Shown here piece after piece: positions 1 through 5,261 of a stretch of DNA of 5,261 nt. The DNA lies in contig JAEOTG010000238.1 of the NCBI GenBank assembly GCA_016839985.1, forward strand, positions 1-5,261. Reading direction: 5' to 3'. This DNA comes from Candidatus Heimdallarchaeota archaeon (GTDB lineage: Archaea; Asgardarchaeota; Heimdallarchaeia; Heimdallarchaeales; Heimdallarchaeaceae). The position numbers were made by a program, and so were the translations under genes. Positions within the stretch are counted from its first letter, which is position 1; the number at the start of each line of letters is the position of its first letter. Under the pieces are notes generated by a model. It did not search any database and was not told the origin of the DNA. It saw only the letters and a program-made list of their open reading frames with translations.

Positions 1-590
1 ATTATTAAACCTGAATCCGTTATTCTTTTTTCGATGTTCTTTAAAGCCTTGGAAGTGGTTTGAGTTAGAATGTAAGTTATTATTACAAGTGGTATCCTTA
101 CAAACCAGTTGATAATTCTCTTAATTATTGATTTACTTTTTATTTCATCAGCAAGTAGAAATTTCCCTTCATTGGGAAGTATTCTTTTTATTTGGTTTAA
201 TGAAAAGGAGATTTCATCATAACTTAGTTCTGAAAAACAAAGCCCACTCACTATTATATCAAAAGAATTATTCTCAAATTTATCTAACTCCGCAACTCCC
301 ATTTCAACGAATTCTATTCTATCTTTCACATCAAGTTTATTAATTCGCTTCTTAGCAATTTCAAGCATTTCTGGATTTATATCAATTCCAGTTACTTTTG
401 CTCCTTTAAGAACAGCTCGGAAAGATAACATTCCAGTACCACAACCTATGTCCAAAACTCTATCATCTTTCTTTATGTTTTCAACTAGTCTGTCATATGC
501 TTTGTCTATTTTTCCTAAAGTGAGAATCCTTATCCCTTTATCATATCGATATGGAGCAGATTCGAGTATCTTCATTAAAACATAACTCAT
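1..590 (-). CDS. Class I SAM-dependent methyltransferase, CpaM-like (corrinoid protein-associated), 3' end cut by window edge
   Basis: The frame is open from ATG at 590-588 to the left edge: 196 visible residues and no stop, so the C-terminus is missing. The Rossmann SAM-binding core is clear: motif I VLDIGCGTG at residues 45-53, the acidic residue closing strand 2 at D70 in GIDINPEML, and motif IV FDIIVSGLCFSEL at 110-122. The N-terminus (MSYVLMKILESAP, then RYDKGIRILTLGK) matches, from memory, the opening of the family named corrinoid protein-associated methyltransferase CpaM; this match also supports the start. No Shine-Dalgarno precedes it. A hydrophobic helix (about residues 160-178, IINWFVRIPLVIITYILTQ) could touch the membrane or close the active site. 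The gene lies 167 nt downstream of the RdhA-like gene on the same strand, which fits a corrinoid link. The methyl acceptor is unknown. The methyltransferase call is secure; the CpaM assignment is likely. Confidence 0.88.
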   Translation of the reverse strand, partial: MSYVLMKILESAPYRYDKGIRILTLGKIDKAYDRLVENIKKDDRVLDIGCGTGMLSFRAVLKGAKVTGIDINPEMLEIAKKRINKLDVKDRIEFVEMGVAELDKFENNSFDIIVSGLCFSELSYDEISFSLNQIKRILPNEGKFLLADEIKSKSIIKRIINWFVRIPLVIITYILTQTTSKALKNIEKRITDSGLI

Positions 591-613
591 GTTCAGAATC
601 AAGAACAAATTGT

Positions 614-645
614 AGAAAAAAAATAAAAATCTTTCTAGAAAGATT
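614..645 (-). terminator. Candidate terminator: AT-rich palindrome followed by T-rich tract
   Basis: Read on the minus strand, a perfect 18-bp palindrome (AATCTTTCTAGAAAGATT, 628-645) is followed directly by a T-rich run (TTTATTTTTTTTC, 615-627). As RNA it could form a 7-bp stem with a CTAG loop ahead of a U-tract. Archaeal termination depends mainly on T-rich tracts, so the run alone could end the transcript from the RdhA-like gene. The stem is AT-rich and weak, and the same palindrome could instead be a protein-binding operator. Confidence 0.4.
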
Positions 646-658
646 AAAGAAATAGAAT

Positions 659-668
659 CTATATATGC
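659..668 (-). promoter_or_regulatory. Possible TATA box for the CpaM-like methyltransferase
   Basis: The minus strand reads GCATATATAG. With the usual archaeal spacing of about 26 nt, transcription would start near 638, inside the 628-645 palindrome, leaving a leader of about 48 nt before the ATG at 590. In such AT-rich DNA a chance match is quite possible, and a promoter closer to the gene cannot be excluded. Confidence 0.3.
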
Positions 669-723
669 CTAATTTAATTAAAAGTAGAGTTGTTTTTATT
701 GCAAAGTGAAAAACATAAATTCG

Positions 724-740
724 GAGAAATATTAATTCTC
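724..740 (-). terminator. Weak hairpin just after the RdhA-like gene
   Basis: GAGAA (724-728) pairs with TTCTC (736-740) across a short AT loop, 17 nt past the stop codon at 760-758. On the minus strand it is followed about 10 nt later by GTTTTTC. The stem is only 5 bp, so this is a low-confidence termination or mRNA-end element. Confidence 0.2.
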
Positions 741-757
741 ACGATATTTGAATATAT

Positions 758-1744
758 TCATGATTTTTGTTTTTTGAGGAAATTCTCTTTCAATTTGTAG
801 TAATCCACATTGTTGAAGGGGCAAACTTTGATACAAACTGTACAACCATAATTATTTCCAAAGTATGGAAAACATTTGTCATTATCAATATGTGTGACTC
901 TACCAGTTTCATGCTCAATAGGAGTTTCATATATAGCTCCTGGTGGACACTCTTTGATACATTTTCTACACTGATCACAGTAATCTCTTATCCAACTATG
1001 TTCATTCACTTCATTCATAGGTAGATTTTCAGCGGAAACATACACTGCTGCAAGTCTTAATGTTGGTCCATTAACTGGTGTGATTAGTAGTCCCGAATAT
1101 CCGAATTCTCCCATGCCTGCATTTTGAGCTAGTTTTGGATATAATGCTATTCCACCAAGAGGGGGAGAAGCATGAGCTGCAAATCCTTTCTTTCTCAAGA
1201 ATCGAGCTATTTTGTTTGAAGCAACACTTAACTTATCGTAAGTATACCAGACGTTTTTAAGTGATAATCTATTTGGAGCACTACTTATTATGTCATTATC
1301 CATATTCATTGCTAAGACTATAGCATTTTCAAACGCTATTGCTTTATTCTTGAAGATTAAATTTGAAGGAACCTTAGTAAAACCAATTGCCGATACTTCG
1401 ACAGTTTTTACATATTCCCTTAATTCTTCCAGTTCTTCCTTATCTATCTTATTTCTAGGATTAATTGGATTATTTTTGAGATCAAAAATTGCTCTTTTCA
1501 TGTTCTTTATGCAAGTGAGGATATGTTTTATTGTCACAGAAGTTAAGGGAACTTCTACTCCTTCTCTTCTTCCAAATTCAATAGGAATATCAAATCTAGC
1601 TTCTGATTCATCTGAAAAGATAATTGAATTCTCTATATCTTTAACAGAATTCTCTAGTGCATAAACTCCTTTAACTCTTGGCAAAGCAAATTTCCTGAAA
1701 AACACTTTTTTGGCTTTATTAATAAATGACATTTCCTGGGACAT
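758..1744 (-). CDS. Cytosolic reductive-dehalogenase-like corrinoid/4Fe-4S protein (RdhA/QueG superfamily)
   Basis: The protein has 328 residues. The corrinoid-binding half spans about 115-240 and contains AGMGEFGYSGLLITPVNGP (209-227) and LRLAAV, the signature shared by reductive dehalogenases and epoxyqueuosine reductase. Two 4Fe-4S motifs follow: C256-x2-C259-x2-C262-x3-C266-P and C291-x9-C301-x2-C304-x3-C308-P. By an alignment recalled from memory, Y169 and R230 correspond to the active-site Tyr246 and Arg305 of PceA, which favours dehalogenase-type chemistry (electron delivery to Co, reductive cleavage). It has no twin-arginine signal or membrane segment and is much shorter than respiratory RdhA proteins (about 450-550 residues), so it is probably cytosolic and non-respiratory. 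The QueG HEAT-like C-terminus is absent. The start at 1744 is supported by TATA-like DNA about 26 nt upstream; Met5 is an alternative. It lies 73 nt downstream of the AOR gene. The superfamily is firm; the substrate is unknown. Confidence 0.85.
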   Translation of the reverse strand: MSQEMSFINKAKKVFFRKFALPRVKGVYALENSVKDIENSIIFSDESEARFDIPIEFGRREGVEVPLTSVTIKHILTCIKNMKRAIFDLKNNPINPRNKIDKEELEELREYVKTVEVSAIGFTKVPSNLIFKNKAIAFENAIVLAMNMDNDIISSAPNRLSLKNVWYTYDKLSVASNKIARFLRKKGFAAHASPPLGGIALYPKLAQNAGMGEFGYSGLLITPVNGPTLRLAAVYVSAENLPMNEVNEHSWIRDYCDQCRKCIKECPPGAIYETPIEHETGRVTHIDNDKCFPYFGNNYGCTVCIKVCPFNNVDYYKLKENFLKKQKS

Positions 1745-1761
1745 TCATTTATTGCTCAATG

Positions 1762-1779
1762 TATAATTATATTAATATT
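1762..1779 (-). promoter_or_regulatory. Possible TATA region for the RdhA-like gene
   Basis: The minus strand reads AAATATTAATATAATTAT, centred about 26 nt before the ATG at 1744, the position expected for a leaderless archaeal transcript. A T-rich stretch between it and the AOR stop (minus strand TTTATTTTCCTCATTTTTC, 1785-1803) could end the AOR transcript. Together they suggest the RdhA-like gene can be expressed separately from the AOR gene. The gap is nearly all A and T, so the match is weak evidence. Confidence 0.35.
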
Positions 1780-1817
1780 TTGAAGAAAAATGAGGAAAAT
1801 AAATATTTTGCTCTTTC

Positions 1818-3632
1818 TTACTCAATTCCAAGTTTCTTTATCTCTTCTTCTTTCGGTATTCCTTCTTCATCTAAACCTCGTTTAGTATAAAGATATTTCA
1901 GAGACTTCTTGAAATCTTCTTCGCTAATGAAAGCCTTACTTCCTTTAGCTCTACCTGAGGGTAAAGGTTCATTCATGAATCTATAAGGTAGAACATCATG
2001 ATTTATGGGTTTATAATCATCAAACTGATTAATATTGAAAAGTCGTTTAGTTATCCAGATTTTATCAGCAATCTCCATCATTTCTTTGCGTGATACTTTT
2101 CGATCCCATAAAGCAGATAGTATATTTTGTCTATCTTCAAAAGCAAAACCAGAATCTATCACATAAGCGAACATACAAACTACTAAGCAGTCTGAAAGTG
2201 TCTTATAATTTTGTTGTTCAATTAAAGAATCCATAACTTCGATAGCACTTTTATCAGCTGGTACATCTGAAGTGACCCCCCAGCCACGTAAATGAGAAGC
2301 GCCAACAGCAGCAGTTGCATAACTCATACCCAAACCAAGTCTTCCACGTGGATCCCACGCTGCAAAAGGTAATCCTTTGACATGTATGGCTAGGTCTTGA
2401 ATCCCCCATTCTTCAGCTGCTTGAGCTACTCCTTTTGCTAGTACATCTCCAATCCCCTTTCTGTAAGCTATTTTTTCTATTAACTCAAATATCTTCTCTC
2501 CATTCCCAAATTCTAAACCATCAAATTCAGGTCCTTTAAGTAGTCCCTTTTCAACAGCTTCCATGGTCATTGCAATAGCACTCCCACACGAAATCGTGTC
2601 CAATCCCAATTGATTGCACATATTATTAGCTCTTATAATTGTTTCATGATCACTAATTGCACAGTTACCCCCAAGCATCGCCATGGTCTCATATTCAGGA
2701 CGAGCTACTTCTTCTTGTTCAGTCCAATCAAAAACGGAAGCATCAAGAGTACTTGAACAACCAATTGGACAATTAGCACATGGATGTTTAATAGCTTTAT
2801 ATTTCTCATCCATGATAACTCCACTAAGTTTCTCATACTCTTCATATTCACCCGATTGCCAATTTCTTGTTGGATATTGACTCATCTCATTAGCATATGC
2901 AACTGCGTTGCTAGTGCCATATGTGAACATTCCAGCTCCTGAATCTTTAGCTTTATTTGTTCTTTCAAGAATATCTTTTCTTATTTTGTCTATTTTTTCT
3001 TGATTCCCATTTGTTGACTTTGCAGAGCCTTTTACTGCAACTGCTTTAAGGTTCTTAGATCCGAATATTGCTCCTAATCCTCCTCTCCCTGGATTGTGAT
3101 GTATATCAGCTGTTGGACATGAAAATGTTACAAGGTTTTCACCTGCTGGTCCTATTCCAATTACTCGAGTCTTAGGTTCATTTTCTTCATTTTTTATCAT
3201 ATTCTCTATTTCATAAAATAATTTTCCCCAGAGATGTTTTGCTTCTTTAATCTTTACTTCTTCATCCTTTACTGAGATATACACAGGTTTCTCTGCTTTA
3301 CCTTCTATGATGATTAAATCATATCCTGCGGATCTTATTTCAGGTCCCAAAAATCCACCAGCATGTGCATCCAAAAAATGCCCTGTTAAAGGACTTTTTG
3401 CACCTACAGCATATCTACCAGTTATTGGTATCCTTGTATTCTGCGCAGGTCCTGGAGCTATAATGATTTTATTTTTTGGTGATAATGGATCTATTCTTGG
3501 TTCTAGTTCTTTATACAGATAATAAGCTATAAATCCAGTTCCACCAATGTAATTTTGATATACTTTCTCAGGAATTTCTTCTTTTGATATTTCATTTTTC
3601 GAAAGATTAATTCTTAGAAGTTTATTTTCCAT
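1818..3632 (-). CDS. Aldehyde:ferredoxin oxidoreductase family protein (tungsten-pterin, 4Fe-4S)
   Basis: At 604 residues this is full length for the family (Pyrococcus furiosus AOR is 605). The reaction known for the family is aldehyde plus water to carboxylate with reduction of ferredoxin, in the cytoplasm, at a tungsten (or Mo) bis-pyranopterin. The N-terminal pterin-binding domain shows GGTGFIAYYLY (30-40), TGRYAVGAKSPLTG (71-84) and AGGFLGPEIRSAGYD (91-105), then PGRGGLGAIFGSKNLKA (181-197). The cluster ligands are C285-x2-C288-x3-C292, with C486 (in CMF) as the likely fourth. E313 and H447 fall where the P. furiosus enzyme has its catalytic Glu313 and His448, and WDPRG (426-430) is a pterin-binding motif. 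All key residues are intact. The ATG at 3632 has no Shine-Dalgarno and lies 25 nt from a TATA-like element, which suggests a leaderless mRNA. It is the first of three minus-strand genes. The subfamily (AOR, FOR, GOR or other) cannot be set by eye. Confidence 0.95.
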   Translation of the reverse strand: MENKLLRINLSKNEISKEEIPEKVYQNYIGGTGFIAYYLYKELEPRIDPLSPKNKIIIAPGPAQNTRIPITGRYAVGAKSPLTGHFLDAHAGGFLGPEIRSAGYDLIIIEGKAEKPVYISVKDEEVKIKEAKHLWGKLFYEIENMIKNEENEPKTRVIGIGPAGENLVTFSCPTADIHHNPGRGGLGAIFGSKNLKAVAVKGSAKSTNGNQEKIDKIRKDILERTNKAKDSGAGMFTYGTSNAVAYANEMSQYPTRNWQSGEYEEYEKLSGVIMDEKYKAIKHPCANCPIGCSSTLDASVFDWTEQEEVARPEYETMAMLGGNCAISDHETIIRANNMCNQLGLDTISCGSAIAMTMEAVEKGLLKGPEFDGLEFGNGEKIFELIEKIAYRKGIGDVLAKGVAQAAEEWGIQDLAIHVKGLPFAAWDPRGRLGLGMSYATAAVGASHLRGWGVTSDVPADKSAIEVMDSLIEQQNYKTLSDCLVVCMFAYVIDSGFAFEDRQNILSALWDRKVSRKEMMEIADKIWITKRLFNINQFDDYKPINHDVLPYRFMNEPLPSGRAKGSKAFISEEDFKKSLKYLYTKRGLDEEGIPKEEEIKKLGIE

Positions 3633-3651
3633 AAAAATTAGAATGTTAATA

Positions 3652-3664
3652 CATTTTTAAGTTT
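3652..3664 (-). promoter_or_regulatory. BRE/TATA promoter of the AOR gene
   Basis: The minus strand reads AAACTTAAAAATG. The purine/A-rich left part fits a BRE and CTTAAAAA fits an archaeal TATA box, centred about 25 nt before the ATG at 3632. Transcription would then start at or next to the first base of the gene (leaderless). The same core occurs on the other strand at 3689-3702 for the divergent gene, which strengthens the call. Confidence 0.55.
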
Positions 3665-3688
3665 AATCGATAAAAAGTATGAAGAGAG

Positions 3689-3702
3689 AAACTTAAAAAA
3701 TG
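3689..3702 (+). promoter_or_regulatory. BRE/TATA promoter of the 98-residue gene
   Basis: The sequence AAACTTAAAAAATG has its TATA-like core centred about 28 nt before the ATG at 3724, predicting a leader of only a few bases. It is the near-exact reverse complement of the AOR promoter element at 3652-3664, differing by one extra A in the run. Confidence 0.55.
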
Positions 3703-3723
3703 ACTAGTTTATTTTTTTATTGA

Positions 3724-4020
3724 ATGATTTACGACACTATTGCTCCTTGTAAAAGGAAAAAGGGTTTTGAAGGAATTCCTGATGAATTCTATAATGTGTC
3801 TCTGAATAAACTCAAAGACACAATTGAAACAGAACTCAAATCCTATGAAATTTTAAGGGAGACAAAAGTGATGCTGGTCTTCAAAGAGAAAGAAAGTAAT
3901 AACAAACTATCTATCTTTCCATCACTTAGAGCTTTCTTATATGGTGACATTGAAGAAGAGGAAGCATCAAACGTTTTTAAGAAAATAAGTAAATCACTTG
4001 AAGATATTGTGAGTTACTAG
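3724..4020 (+). CDS. Small conserved-looking protein of unknown function (98 aa)
   Basis: I do not recognise this family. The protein is soluble and charged, with no signal peptide or membrane segment. It has one Cys (C9, in the basic run CKRKK). The pattern suggests a helix (about 26-44), a strand (48-54, VMLVFKE), a turn, a strand (61-73, LSIFPSLRAFLYG), an acidic turn DIEEEE, and a final amphipathic helix (78-97): a compact alpha-beta-beta-alpha unit. The segment IFPSLRAFLYGDIEEEEA faintly recalls the second half of a TATA-binding-protein repeat (strand, G, acidic turn, helix), but this is only a resemblance. That it is a real gene is supported by a well-placed promoter, codon use like its neighbours, and tight spacing (49 nt) to the next gene. 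It is divergent from the AOR gene and might share its regulation. Confidence 0.72.
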   Translation: MIYDTIAPCKRKKGFEGIPDEFYNVSLNKLKDTIETELKSYEILRETKVMLVFKEKESNNKLSIFPSLRAFLYGDIEEEEASNVFKKISKSLEDIVSY

Positions 4021-4029
4021 TTTTAAAAC

Positions 4030-4040
4030 AAACTTTATAA
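4030..4040 (+). promoter_or_regulatory. BRE/TATA promoter of the DUF457-type membrane hydrolase gene
   Basis: AAACTTTATAA shares the AAACTT core with the two elements in the 3633-3723 region. Its centre lies about 33 nt before the ATG at 4070, predicting a leader of about 7-8 nt. It begins 10 nt after the stop of the upstream gene, so the membrane protein probably has its own transcript. Confidence 0.5.
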
Positions 4041-4069
4041 CTAAATATTTCAAAAAACTTCTGTAGAAA

Positions 4070-4855
4070 ATGCAAGGGGGCGTTCATTTATTATCCGGGC
4101 TTGTTCTGGCTAGTTTAACTAAAAGAAAGGAATTTAAACTAGGAGCAGTCCTTGGAGCTATTCTTCCTGATTTTGATATAATAATAACAGCTTTTGCATA
4201 TTTAGCTATAGGAGAAAGAGCTGGAGAGTATCATAGGAATTTCTCTCATAGTCTTCTTTTTATAGCTATTGTAAGTTTGATCATTATTTCATTGTCTTTT
4301 ATTCCTTACATTAAGAAGAAAACAGATTATGATTTCCTAGGTTTAGGTTTAGGAATCGGTTTAGGCTATCTAACTCACTTATTTCTTGATATGCTTTATT
4401 TGGGAAAAATACTTTTACTTTGGCCTTATGATAAACCAATAGGTTTTCCAATTGTTCCAAATGAAGCTTTTAATCCCTCTATTCCTCTAGATGCACTTAA
4501 ACTCAAACTTATCCAAACAACAGATTTTTACACAGACATATTCTTGTTCTGCATTCCTGTTTTGTTTTTAGCTTACAAAATGGATGTTCATAAAAAGATT
4601 CGATTACCTTATTTAATCTATATCATTGTTGATTTTCTAGTTATAACATTTTTCATAATTTTTGCTTTTAATACAGGAATTAGCTATGAAGATCATGTTG
4701 TATATTTGTACATTCCTGGTACTTTCTTCCTTTTGATTTCAATTATTTCCCCAATCTTATTTAGAAATGTTATTAGAGATTTCAAGTTTGAACCATGGAT
4801 TCTAGTAATAATTCTAGCATTACTAATCTTCTCCCAATTCCTGTTTTACGTTTGA
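4070..4855 (+). CDS. Membrane-bound metal-dependent hydrolase, YdjM/DUF457 family
   Basis: The 261-residue integral membrane protein carries the family's metal-ligand pattern: H6 near the N-terminus (MQGGVHLLSG), LPDFD with D34 and D36, HRNFSHS with H55 and H60 (55-61), and HLFLDMLY with H103 and D107 (103-110), followed by LLWPYDKP (116-123). These His/Asp residues lie in or beside hydrophobic helices, as in the inner-membrane proteins annotated as LexA-regulated YdjM-type hydrolases; their substrate is generally not established, though membrane lipids are often assumed. Membrane segments are likely near 24-46, 62-80, 89-110, 155-169, 180-200, 211-231 and 242-260. The region after about 150 is a helical extension without ligand motifs. 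The start is fixed by conserved H6 and by the TATA box upstream. There is no Shine-Dalgarno. It converges on the next gene with a 16-nt gap. No functional link to the AOR cluster is visible. Confidence 0.85.
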   Translation: MQGGVHLLSGLVLASLTKRKEFKLGAVLGAILPDFDIIITAFAYLAIGERAGEYHRNFSHSLLFIAIVSLIIISLSFIPYIKKKTDYDFLGLGLGIGLGYLTHLFLDMLYLGKILLLWPYDKPIGFPIVPNEAFNPSIPLDALKLKLIQTTDFYTDIFLFCIPVLFLAYKMDVHKKIRLPYLIYIIVDFLVITFFIIFAFNTGISYEDHVVYLYIPGTFFLLISIISPILFRNVIRDFKFEPWILVIILALLIFSQFLFYV

Positions 4856-4864
4856 AAACAAAAA
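4856..4864 (-). terminator. T-rich tract ending the right-edge gene
   Basis: On the minus strand the gap between the two convergent stop codons reads TTTTTGTTT, starting 8 nt after the TAA at 4874-4872. A T-run of this kind is the usual archaeal termination signal. No hairpin is seen. The plus-strand gene has no clear terminator in this gap, so its transcript probably runs into the opposing gene. Confidence 0.35.
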
Positions 4865-4871
4865 CGATATT

Positions 4872-5261
4872 TTAGAAGAAGTCTTCCTCATTAAGATGAG
4901 TTAATTGCCAAAACATATCATCTTTAACCATGTCTTTACCTGCTATTTCTATTAGCTTGTTGATGATTTTTTCCGCAACAACACCTTTATCGGATAGCAT
5001 TAACTCCTTAAATACACTTATTAGACTCTCTGTTATTTCTGGATCTGGAGATAAATACAACAGTGTTTTTATGTATTGTTTTATATCTCTTGGATTCAAC
5101 TTTCTGCTTGTTGTTAGCTCTGAATAAGTAAGAAGTATTTGCTCCATTACTCCTATATCTGTGTGTAGATTAAGACATTCAACATATGTTGTAGCGAATG
5201 ATTTAGTGAATTTAGATGGATGATTCAAGAAAACAATTTCTACGATATTATAAGCTCGGAA
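4872..5261 (-). CDS. Helical-repeat-like protein of unknown function, 5' end beyond window
   Basis: The frame is open from the right edge to TAA at 4874-4872, giving 129 visible residues. No ATG occurs upstream of residue M28 of the visible part, and the in-frame TTG at 5228-5226 is preceded by coding-like sequence (FRAYNIVEIVF) that runs off the window, so I treat the gene as a C-terminal fragment and not as TTG-started. The visible part is almost wholly alpha-helical, with repeating pairs of amphipathic helices (for example ITESLISVFKELML and VVAEKIINKLIEIAG) and proline-containing turns. This pattern resembles HEAT/ARM-type repeats, though no repeat consensus is strict. It ends in an acidic tail (LNEEDFF). 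There are no catalytic motifs or membrane segments. It may act as a protein-binding scaffold, but this is only inference. Confidence 0.65.
   Translation of the reverse strand, partial: FRAYNIVEIVFLNHPSKFTKSFATTYVECLNLHTDIGVMEQILLTYSELTTSRKLNPRDIKQYIKTLLYLSPDPEITESLISVFKELMLSDKGVVAEKIINKLIEIAGKDMVKDDMFWQLTHLNEEDFF

Noticed and set aside
128..343. Plus-strand open frame of 71 codons
   Set aside because: It lies wholly opposite the methyltransferase gene, whose SAM motifs are clear, and its translation has no recognisable features.
591..757. Possible small RNA or riboswitch (for example cobalamin) before the methyltransferase
   Set aside because: The gap is AT-rich with only short weak stems, and I see no B12-box or other riboswitch core.
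767..1664. Overlapping open frames on both strands within the RdhA-like gene
   Set aside because: They are in other frames of a gene with intact cysteine motifs and show no domain of their own.
758..1744. Annotation as epoxyqueuosine reductase (QueG)
   Set aside because: The C-terminal HEAT-like domain is absent, the second cluster motif has the short C-x9-C spacing typical of RdhA proteins, and no queuosine genes are nearby. A shared superfamily explains the likeness.
1745..1817. Treating AOR and the RdhA-like gene as one certain operon
   Set aside because: The 73-nt gap contains both a T-rich stretch and a well-placed TATA-like region, so separate transcripts are equally possible.
2683..3522. 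Two plus-strand open frames inside the AOR gene
   Set aside because: They are antisense shadows of conserved AOR motifs, including the cluster-binding region, with no promoter or family match.
4930..5127. Plus-strand open frame of 65 codons
   Set aside because: It is antisense to the helical right-edge gene, with serine/leucine-rich sequence typical of a shadow frame.

Overview
This is an AT-rich window (roughly one-third G+C by eye) that reads as archaeal. Strong Shine-Dalgarno sites are absent. BRE/TATA-like motifs sit about 25-35 nt before several start codons, as expected for leaderless or short-leader transcripts. The gene set (tungsten aldehyde:ferredoxin oxidoreductase, a cytosolic corrinoid/Fe-S reductive-dehalogenase-like protein, a CpaM-type methyltransferase) fits an anaerobic archaeon. 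An Asgard or similar sediment lineage is plausible, but this is inference and no marker gene is present to fix it.

Layout: positions 3632 down to 1 carry three minus-strand genes in one direction. In transcription order they are an AOR-family oxidoreductase (3632-1818), a reductive-dehalogenase/epoxyqueuosine-reductase superfamily protein with two 4Fe-4S motifs (1744-758), and a class I SAM methyltransferase of the corrinoid-protein-associated type that runs off the left edge (590-1). The gaps are 73 and 167 nt, and both contain promoter-like and T-rich terminator-like sequence, so the three may be co-directional neighbours and not one strict operon. A 91-nt divergent promoter region (3633-3723) follows, with near mirror-image TATA elements. 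Two plus-strand genes come next: an unrecognised 98-residue protein (3724-4020) and a membrane metal-dependent hydrolase of the YdjM/DUF457 type (4070-4855). After a 16-nt convergent gap, a minus-strand gene for an all-helical protein of unknown function enters from the right edge (5261-4872).

Working hypothesis: the AOR oxidises an aldehyde and reduces ferredoxin, the RdhA-like protein can use low-potential electrons through its Fe-S clusters to a base-off corrinoid, and the methyltransferase belongs to a family found beside corrinoid proteins. Together they could be a cytosolic tungsten/cobalamin redox module. The substrate cannot be read from the sequence. No stretch longer than 300 bases lacks a gene, and I see no RNA genes, CRISPR arrays, insertion sequences or long repeats.
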